Shown here: piece after piece, positions 58,090 to 64,000 of the stretch | Numbering within the stretch: position 1 is the first letter of the stretch | Layout of the letters: every line of letters begins with the position of its first letter | Translations under genes and position numbers: made by a program | Notes under the pieces: generated by a model | What the model saw: only the letters and a program-made list of their open reading frames with translations | What the model was told of the DNA's origin: nothing | Database searches by the model: none | NCBI RefSeq assembly: GCF_007625205.1 | Contig: NZ_VMNI01000001.1 | Coordinates: 81,289-145,288 of the forward strand | DNA from: Denitromonas ohlonensis | GTDB lineage: Bacteria > Pseudomonadota > Gammaproteobacteria > Burkholderiales > Rhodocyclaceae | Direction: 5' to 3' | Length of the DNA stretch: 64,000 bases

Positions 58090-59678
58090 ACGCCGCCCAG
58101 GTCATGAATGTCGGCACGCTGCTCGCCCAGAGCGCCCGCCTCTACCCCGACCACCTGGCGCTGATCCAGGGCGATCAGTGCTGGACCTGGGCCGAGATCG
58201 ACACACGGGTCGACGCCATGGTCGCCGCACTGCGCCGGCTGGGCCTCCAGCCCGGCGAGCGCATCCTGGTGCAATCGCGCAACACCCTGCAGCTGTTCGA
58301 GAGCTGCTGGGTCGCCTTTCGCCTCGGTTGCGTGTGGGTGCCGACCAACTTCCGCATGACGGCACCGGAGATCGCCTACCTCGGCGCGTCCAGCGGGGCG
58401 AGCGCGATGATCGTCGAAGACGCCTTCGCCGACTGCACCGATGCCGTGCACGACGCGGCCCAGGCGCTGCGCCATGTGATCACCATCGGCACGCCACGTC
58501 CCGGCGAGTACGGCTACGAAGCGCTGGTGCGCGAGCATCTCGGCCAGCGGCCGGCACCGGCCACCGTCGACTACGACACCCCGCTGTGGTTCTTCTACAC
58601 CTCGGGCACCACCGGCAAGCCGAAGGCCGGGGTGCTGACCCACGGCCAGCTGAGCTTCGTGATCACCAACCACCTGGCCGACCTGATCCCCGGCACCACT
58701 GAGCGCGACTGTTCCATCGCCGTGGCGCCGCTGTCGCACGGCGCCGGCATCCACGCGCTGCTCAACGTCGCCCGCGGCGCGGCGACGGTGCTGCTGCCGT
58801 CGGAAAAGCTCGACCCCGAGGTGTTCTGGCAACTCGTCGAACGCCATCGCGTCTCCAACCTGTTCACGGTGCCCACCATCGTCAAGATGCTGGTCGAACA
58901 CCCCGCGGTCGACCAGTACGACCACAGCACGCTGCGCTACATGATCTACGCCGGCGCACCGATGTACCGCGCCGACCAGAAGCTCGCCCTGCAGAAGCTC
59001 GGCAAGGTGCTGGTCCAGTACTTCGGCCTCGGCGAGGTAACCGGCTGCATCACCGTACTGCCACCGCACATGCACTCGGCCGATGACGACGATCCGGACG
59101 CCAACATCGGCTCCTGCGGGCGCCCGCGCACCGGCATGGAAGTGGCGATCCTCGGCCCGGATCTCGAACCGCTGCCGGTCGGCGAGGTGGGCGAGATCTG
59201 CTGCCGCGGCCCGGCCGTGTTCGCCGGCTACCACGGCAATGCAGAGGCGACCGAGAAGGCACTCAATGGAGGCTGGTTCCACACCGGCGACCTGGGCCGT
59301 ATCGATGCGCGCGGCATGCTGTTCATCACCGGCCGCGAATCCGACATGTACATCTCGGGCGGATCGAACGTGTACCCCCGCGAGGTCGAGGAAGTGCTGC
59401 TGACTCACCCCGGCGTGCTCGAGGTGGCAGTGCTCGGCGTACCGGACGACAAATGGGGTGAGAGCGGCGTGGCCGTCGTGGTGCGCCGCCCGGACGCGTT
59501 GGCGGTGGACGAAGCCGGTCTGCTGGCCCATCTCGACGGCCGCTGCGCACGCTACCGCTGGCCGAGGCACGTGTTCTTCTGGGAAGCACTACCCAAGTCG
59601 GGCTACGGCAAGATCACCAAGAAGGATGTGCGCGCACAGCTCTATGCGCGCGGCGATCTGGTGGAGAAGGTGCTGTGA
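58086..59678 (+). CDS. AMP-dependent acyl-CoA synthetase/ligase
   Basis: Class I adenylate-forming enzyme of 530 residues: P-loop YTSGTTGKPKAGVLTH near residue 170, YFGLGEVTG near 310, WFHTGDLGRIDARG near 400, VYPREVEEVLLTHPGV and the C-terminal catalytic lysine region PKSGYGKITKKDVR. Activates a carboxylic acid, likely a short-, medium-chain or aromatic acid, to its CoA thioester. Coupled to the thiolase gene and followed by two PPC-domain genes with overlaps. Confidence 0.94.
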   Translation: MNAAQVMNVGTLLAQSARLYPDHLALIQGDQCWTWAEIDTRVDAMVAALRRLGLQPGERILVQSRNTLQLFESCWVAFRLGCVWVPTNFRMTAPEIAYLGASSGASAMIVEDAFADCTDAVHDAAQALRHVITIGTPRPGEYGYEALVREHLGQRPAPATVDYDTPLWFFYTSGTTGKPKAGVLTHGQLSFVITNHLADLIPGTTERDCSIAVAPLSHGAGIHALLNVARGAATVLLPSEKLDPEVFWQLVERHRVSNLFTVPTIVKMLVEHPAVDQYDHSTLRYMIYAGAPMYRADQKLALQKLGKVLVQYFGLGEVTGCITVLPPHMHSADDDDPDANIGSCGRPRTGMEVAILGPDLEPLPVGEVGEICCRGPAVFAGYHGNAEATEKALNGGWFHTGDLGRIDARGMLFITGRESDMYISGGSNVYPREVEEVLLTHPGVLEVAVLGVPDDKWGESGVAVVVRRPDALAVDEAGLLAHLDGRCARYRWPRHVFFWEALPKSGYGKITKKDVRAQLYARGDLVEKVL

Positions 59679-60229
59679 TGCGCCAGCCACTCAGCCGTCC
59701 GTCACGGCCACGCACCCTGGTGCATCCGGGCGCCTTCAATCCGGTGCGCATCCACAGCCGCCACGCCGACCATGGCGCGCACTACCGCCTCCTGCTGCAA
59801 CCCGGCCTCAGCCTGTACGACGCGCTGATCGGGCCGCTGGCTGCGGCCGGCGTGAAGAGCGCCTCGACGACAATTCTCGGTGGCTTCTTCGACACCTTGT
59901 CGTACTGCTGTGCGGCGCCGGACGGCAGTGGCCAGGCCGTGGCTGCTTACTCCGCGCCAATCCCGGCGGGGCGCAGCTACCTGGTGTTCGGCAACGCCAC
60001 GCTGGGCAAGAACCAGCACGGCAAACCGATCGTGCACTGCCACGCCAGCATCCGCACCGAAGACGGCCAGACACGCGGCGGCCACATCCTGTGCGACATG
60101 AGCATCGTCGGCCCGACGCCGATCCCGGTGCTGGTGACGGCGCTGCACGGCTTCGAACTGCGGGTCAGTCACGACCCGGAAACCAACATTCCGCTACTCC
60201 AACCCCACGAGGAACACCCCGATGAGTAA
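59678..60229 (+). CDS. PPC/DUF296 domain protein, first of tandem pair
   Basis: A 183-residue protein with a PPC (plant and prokaryote conserved, DUF296) trimeric fold: LLLQPGLSLYDALIGPLAAAGVKSASTTILGGFFDT, HGKPIVHCHASIRTEDGQTRGGHILCD, and FELRVSHDPETNIPLL. The HCHAS...GGHIL histidines are the conserved candidate metal site. ATG 59678 (with GGAGAAGG seven bases upstream) overlaps the ligase stop; an in-frame GTG is three bases upstream. Its stop overlaps the second PPC gene. Not obviously DNA-binding; role in the pathway unknown. Confidence 0.85.
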   Translation: MRQPLSRPSRPRTLVHPGAFNPVRIHSRHADHGAHYRLLLQPGLSLYDALIGPLAAAGVKSASTTILGGFFDTLSYCCAAPDGSGQAVAAYSAPIPAGRSYLVFGNATLGKNQHGKPIVHCHASIRTEDGQTRGGHILCDMSIVGPTPIPVLVTALHGFELRVSHDPETNIPLLQPHEEHPDE

Positions 60230-60620
60230 CGCCATTGCCACGGTCGTCGAGAACGGCCGCATGGGTCGCGTCGCCTACGCCCGCATCGCCCCCAACGAGG
60301 ATCTGGTGACCGGCGTCGAGAAACTCTGCCTTGCCGAGGGTTTCCGCAACGCCTTCGTGCGCGGCGCACTGGGCAGTCTGGTAGACGGTTGCCTCGGCAC
60401 GCTCGACGGCCAGTGCGTCGAGATCAAGGGGCCGGCAATCGAAGTCGTGAGTCTGGCCGGCGAGGTGCGCTCGACCGCCGACGGATCGCTCAGCGCAGCG
60501 CTCACCGGCGTAGTGGCCGACACGCAGGGCAATGTTTACGGCGGCCCCTTCATCGCCGGCGCCAACCCGATCTGCATGACCTTCGAGGTCACGCTCGAAG
60601 AATGGCTGCCAGAGGGCTGA
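60222..60620 (+). CDS. PPC/DUF296 domain protein, second of tandem pair
   Basis: A 132-residue PPC-domain protein: YARIAPNEDLVTGVEKLCLAEGFRNAFVRGALGSLVDGCL, IEVVSLAGEVRSTADGSLSAALTGVVADTQGNVYGGPFIAG and a C-terminal TFEVTLEEWLPEG. The histidines of the preceding gene's metal site are absent (VADTQGNVYGGPF), so the two may form a heteromeric trimer with one active type of subunit. Overlaps the first PPC gene by eight bases. Function unknown. Confidence 0.87.
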   Translation: MSNAIATVVENGRMGRVAYARIAPNEDLVTGVEKLCLAEGFRNAFVRGALGSLVDGCLGTLDGQCVEIKGPAIEVVSLAGEVRSTADGSLSAALTGVVADTQGNVYGGPFIAGANPICMTFEVTLEEWLPEG

Positions 60621-60663
60621 GCGCCTGACAGCGCGCAAACACGGAATTTTGATGCTTCACCCC

Positions 60664-60679
60664 TGGCCCGGGGCGCGCA
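60664..60679 (+). promoter_or_regulatory. Weak sigma-54-like promoter candidate before the TRAP operon
   Basis: TGGCCCGGGGCGCGCA keeps GG and GC at the exact ten-base spacing but lacks the TT before GC. It is suggested only because of the sigma-54 activator in the same cluster. Confidence 0.2.
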
Positions 60680-60735
60680 ACACCGCTTGACGGCGATCCG
60701 GCCAATGAAGTACCCGGCGGGGCCTCGATGCTCCG
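60667..60735 (+). repeat. Left copy of similar sequence blocks flanking the TRAP operon
   Basis: Block 1 (60667-60688) CCCGGGGCGC-GCAAC-ACCGCTT and block 2 (60722-60735) GCCTCGATGCTCCG recur after the TRAP operon at 63775-63799 and 63808-63821 with a 3-base indel and few substitutions. Confidence 0.35.
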
Positions 60736-60760
60736 TTTCTTAAAACACAAGGAGACAAAC

Positions 60761-61768
60761 ATGACCTTCACACGACGCACCCTGATCAGCGCCCTCGGCG
60801 CCACCGCACTCAGCCTGGCCCTGGGCACCGCCCACGCCGCCGACTTCACGCTGAAGTACGCCAACAACCTGCCGGTCACCCACCCGATGAACGTGCGGGC
60901 CATGGAGATGGCCAAGGCCATCAACGAGGAGTCCAAGGGCCGTATCGAGTTCCAGGTCTATCCGAACAACCAGCTCGGCAACGACACCGACATGCTGTCG
61001 CAGGTCCGCTCCGGCGCGATCGACTACTTCACCTTGTCGCCGCTGATCCTCGGCAACCTGGTGCCCTCGGCGCAGATCAGCGGTGTCGGCTTCGCCTTCA
61101 AGGACTACGACCAGGTGTGGGCCGCGATGGACGGAGATCTCGGGGCACATGTGCGTCAGGAGATCGCCGCCAAGTCGACGCTGTTCGCCTTCGAGAAGAT
61201 CTGGGACAACGGCTACCGCCAGATGACCTCCAGCACCCGTGCGGTCAACACCCCGGACGACCTCAAGGGCATGAAGCTGCGCATCCCGCCGAGTCCGTTC
61301 TGGGTATCGATGTTCAAGGCCTTCGAGGCAGCGCCGGCGACCATCAACTTTGCCGAGGTGTATTCCGCGCTGCAGACCAAGGTGGTCGACGGCCAGGAAA
61401 ACCCGCTCGCCATCATCGCCACCGCCAAGCTCGACGAAGTACAGAAATACTGTTCGATCACCAACCACATGTGGGACGGCTTCTGGTTCCTCGGCAACAA
61501 GGCGAAGTTCGAGCGCATGCCGGCCGACCTGCAGGAAATCGTCCGCCGCAACGTCAACCTGGCAGCCACCCGGCAGCGTGAAGACGTGCGCCAGCTCAAC
61601 GACACCCTGCGCGCCGAGCTGGCCGCCAAGGGCATGGTCATCAACACCGCCGACGCCGAGCCCTTCCGCGCCAAGCTGCGCGAGGCGGGCTTCTACGCCG
61701 AATGGCACAAAAAGTTCGGCGACGTGGCCTGGACCCTGCTCGAGCAATACACCGGTAAGTTGAACTGA
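60761..61768 (+). CDS. TRAP transporter substrate-binding protein DctP family
   Basis: Periplasmic solute receptor of 335 residues. Signal peptide with twin-arginine-like start (MTFTRRTLISALGATALSLALGTAHA), then the DctP fold: LKYANNLPVTHPMNVRAMEM, IEFQVYPNNQLGNDTDM, LKGMKLRIPPSPFWVSMFKAF and the arginine/asparagine region of the VVDGQENPLAII block that positions the substrate carboxylate. AGGAGA precedes ATG 60761. Binds an organic acid or keto acid, not identifiable from sequence. First gene of the TRAP operon, 140 bp after the PPC pair. Confidence 0.94.
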   Translation: MTFTRRTLISALGATALSLALGTAHAADFTLKYANNLPVTHPMNVRAMEMAKAINEESKGRIEFQVYPNNQLGNDTDMLSQVRSGAIDYFTLSPLILGNLVPSAQISGVGFAFKDYDQVWAAMDGDLGAHVRQEIAAKSTLFAFEKIWDNGYRQMTSSTRAVNTPDDLKGMKLRIPPSPFWVSMFKAFEAAPATINFAEVYSALQTKVVDGQENPLAIIATAKLDEVQKYCSITNHMWDGFWFLGNKAKFERMPADLQEIVRRNVNLAATRQREDVRQLNDTLRAELAAKGMVINTADAEPFRAKLREAGFYAEWHKKFGDVAWTLLEQYTGKLN

Positions 61769-61797
61769 TCGCCCCGATGCACGACAAGGACATGGAA

Positions 61798-62397
61798 ATG
61801 GACAGCACCAAGTCACTATTCCCTGCCCGGCCCGGAGTCCTGACCCCGGGCGTCGCCACCGCCGCGACCGCGCAATTGCGGTCCGGCGCGCTGCGACGGG
61901 CATTGATCCGCCTCGACGATTTAGTCGGCACACTGGAGGACTGGTTTCTGAGCGCGGCGCACGCAGTGATTGCCTGCATCGTCTTTCTCGGGGTGATCGT
62001 CCGCTACGTCTGGAACGACCCGCTGACCTGGGATCAGGAGCTGATCGTGATCCTGTTCACCTGGCTGATGTTCATCGGCGGTGCCGCCGCCATCCGCCAC
62101 CGCATGCACATCCGCATCGACCTCGTTGGTGGCCTGTTCATGCGCCCGGGCTTTCGCTTCATGGCCTGGATTGGTGTGATCCTGGGCTTTTCCGCGGTTG
62201 GCACCCTGCTGTGGTCAGCCTCGATCAACTTCACCGACGTGCTCGGCGCGCAGACGCCAATGCTCCAACTATCACAAGGCACGCTCGATGGCGCGCTGCC
62301 GGTCGGTCTTGTGCTGTTGCTGCTGCACATGACCCGTATCCTGGTCGAATCCGGCCCCGCCGCCGTGTTTGCCGGTGAGCTTGAGCATCTTGAGTAG
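61798..62397 (+). CDS. TRAP transporter small permease DctQ family
   Basis: A 199-residue small membrane subunit with four hydrophobic helices (AVIACIVFLGVIVRYVW, DQELIVILFTWLMFIGGAAAIR, FMAWIGVILGFSAVGTLLW, ALPVGLVLLLLHMTRILV). The WDQELIVILFTWLMFIGGAAA segment is typical of DctQ. Start 61798 is preferred since AAGGA lies seven bases upstream; ATGs at 61777 and 61792 are alternatives. Works with the receptor and large permease as a Na+-driven importer. Confidence 0.92.
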   Translation: MDSTKSLFPARPGVLTPGVATAATAQLRSGALRRALIRLDDLVGTLEDWFLSAAHAVIACIVFLGVIVRYVWNDPLTWDQELIVILFTWLMFIGGAAAIRHRMHIRIDLVGGLFMRPGFRFMAWIGVILGFSAVGTLLWSASINFTDVLGAQTPMLQLSQGTLDGALPVGLVLLLLHMTRILVESGPAAVFAGELEHLE

Positions 62398-62406
62398 GTA
62401 ACCGAC

Positions 62407-63678
62407 ATGATCTTCCTCTCCCTGAGCTTTGCCGCGCTGCTACTGCTCGGCATGCCGATCTTCATCGCGATGGCCGGGGCGGCGATTGCCGTCATCGCCA
62501 CCGGCGATTTCTCCCTCGGTATCGTCGCGCAGCGTATCAGCGCCGGCGTGCAATCCTTCCCGCTGCTGGCGGTGCTGCTATTTACCCTGGCCGGCGCGCT
62601 GATGAACGAATCAGGCATCAGCGACCGCCTGTTCGCCCTGACCCGCGCCTTCGTCGGCCACATCCGCGGCGGCCTCGCCCAGTCGGTCGTCATCAGCAAT
62701 GTATTTCTCGCCGGCATCTCCGGCTCATCGGTAGCCGACTGCGCCGCCTCATCGCGCATCTTCGTGCCGCAGCTGACCAAGGCTGGCTGCGGCCAGGGAT
62801 TCGCCGCGGCGTTGTGCGCATCCTCGTCGTCGCTGGGGCCGATCATTCCGCCATCGATCCTGATGGTGATCTACGCCTGGCAAGCCAACACGTCACTCGG
62901 CGACCTGTTCTGGGCCGGCGTGATCCCCGGCCTGCTGATCGCCAGCAGCTTGATGGTGGTGGTGGCCCTGGTCGCGGCCCGACGCAATTTCCCCAAGGAT
63001 GGCGGCCTGTCGCGCGCGCGCCTTTGGGTGGCGTTCAAGGATGCGTTCTGGGCGCTGATGATGCCGGTGCTGATCCTCGGCGGCTTCCGCGCCGGCTTGT
63101 TCACGGCGACAGAAATTGCCGGTGTCGCCGCCGCCTACGCCTTCATCATCGGGGTTTTCGTCTACCGCAGCCTGTCATTCAGGATGCTGCCCAAGGTGTT
63201 GCGCACCACCGCCATGGAGACGGCGGTAATCCTCGCCATCGTGGCCGCTGCCTCGCCGTTCAGCTGGATCCTCGCTGTCGAGCAAGCGCCCCAGCTGCTG
63301 GTCGAGACGATCAAGCAGGTCACTGCCAGTCCCTGGGCCCTGTTGCTGATGCTGAACCTCGCCCTATTGCTGCTCGGCATGATCATGGAGTCGATCGCCA
63401 TCATGATCATCCTGGTGCCGATCCTGTTGCCCGTACTGGCGACCTTCGGCATCGACCTGACCCACTTCGGCATTGTGCTGCTGATCAATCTGGTCATTGG
63501 CCAGCTGACACCGCCGGTCGGCGTGCTGCTGTTCGTCGCCGGGTCGGTGTCGCGCACCAAGGTGTCAGACATCGTCCGCGAAATGCGGCCGTTCTACGTC
63601 GCACTGATCGCGGCACTGGCGCTGGTGACTTATGTGCCAGCACTATCGCTGTGGCTACCCGGACTGCTCCACGGCTGA
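62407..63678 (+). CDS. TRAP transporter large permease DctM family
   Basis: A 423-residue large permease with about twelve helices. Signature blocks: LLLLGMPIFIAMAGAAI, SVVISNVFLAGISGSSVADCAA, FAAALCASSSSLGPIIPPSILMVIY, and NLVIGQLTPPVGVLLFVAGSV near the C-terminus. The Na+-binding-type SSSSLGPIIPPS and TPPVG motifs are intact. Nine bases after the small permease. Completes the importer; no further catabolic gene follows before ilvC. Confidence 0.95.
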   Translation: MIFLSLSFAALLLLGMPIFIAMAGAAIAVIATGDFSLGIVAQRISAGVQSFPLLAVLLFTLAGALMNESGISDRLFALTRAFVGHIRGGLAQSVVISNVFLAGISGSSVADCAASSRIFVPQLTKAGCGQGFAAALCASSSSLGPIIPPSILMVIYAWQANTSLGDLFWAGVIPGLLIASSLMVVVALVAARRNFPKDGGLSRARLWVAFKDAFWALMMPVLILGGFRAGLFTATEIAGVAAAYAFIIGVFVYRSLSFRMLPKVLRTTAMETAVILAIVAAASPFSWILAVEQAPQLLVETIKQVTASPWALLLMLNLALLLLGMIMESIAIMIILVPILLPVLATFGIDLTHFGIVLLINLVIGQLTPPVGVLLFVAGSVSRTKVSDIVREMRPFYVALIAALALVTYVPALSLWLPGLLHG

Positions 63679-63774
63679 TGCCCGTTCGAACCCGAAAACC
63701 ACCGCACACCCGCCCCTGCCGGCACGCCACAAGCGTGACCGGCGGGGGACCGAGCACGGCCCGCTCGCCCGAAC

Positions 63775-64000
<226 letters not shown>

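Overview
The window is high-GC DNA with dense, mostly ATG-started operons and looks like a chromosomal segment of a betaproteobacterium. Rhodocyclales (Azoarcus/Thauera/Denitromonas-like) is my best guess. That rests on an impression of overall gene content (a di-haem cytochrome c peroxidase with a candidate FNR box, an anaerobic-type cobalamin operon, TRAP transport plus CoA-thioester chemistry). No rRNA or tRNA gene is visible, and I see no insertion sequence, phage, plasmid or CRISPR feature.

Layout. 0-9 kb: a 1-Cys peroxiredoxin, a SLAC1/TehA-type channel, a large CHASE-PAS-GGDEF-EAL sensor, a Fur-family regulator lacking the usual zinc cysteines, a di-haem cytochrome c peroxidase (with a readable FNR box and Fur/Irr-like operator in its promoter), TusA and a BepA-like periplasmic protease. 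9-17 kb: moaC, then a MacA/MacB-like export operon interrupted by a CYTH-CHAD (polyphosphate/triphosphate) gene and a SixA phosphatase, then DUF2062 and an unrecognised conserved-looking gene. 16.5-23 kb: nudJ, a secreted unknown and mnmA on the minus strand; ilvE, a CHCC zinc-finger protein, an NTF2-like protein, a YheT hydrolase and phosphomannomutase/phosphoglucomutase on the plus strand.

23-34 kb: a cobalamin riboswitch followed by an eleven-to-twelve gene corrin-ring operon (cbiA, cbiM-like, cbiF, cbiX, cbiC, cbiD, cbiET, cbiL, cbiG split in two, cbiH, a 2Fe-2S ferredoxin-like protein), almost every junction being an ATGA-type overlap. The cobalt-precorrin-6A reductase gene (cbiJ) is absent. 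An ATP:cob(I)alamin adenosyltransferase lies about 9 kb away. 34-54 kb: small hypotheticals, a DUF1326-DUF2182 pair, NUDIX, threonine aldolase, alaS, a basic secreted protein, periplasmic msrA, an RlmN paralogue, and an attEFGH-like ABC cluster (AttH-like secreted protein, FtsX-type permease, ATPase) next to a ChaN-PDZ protein and a divergent M1 peptidase.

53-64 kb: a catabolic-looking module. A short-chain dehydrogenase behind a near-consensus sigma-54 promoter, a LysR regulator and a minimal sigma-54 activator face a thiolase, an acyl-CoA ligase, two consecutive PPC/DUF296 proteins and a complete TRAP transporter. Taken together these suggest uptake of a carboxylate, activation to a CoA thioester and thiolytic or oxidative processing. 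I do not recognise the pathway, and it is the best candidate here for an undescribed system. The window ends inside ilvC.
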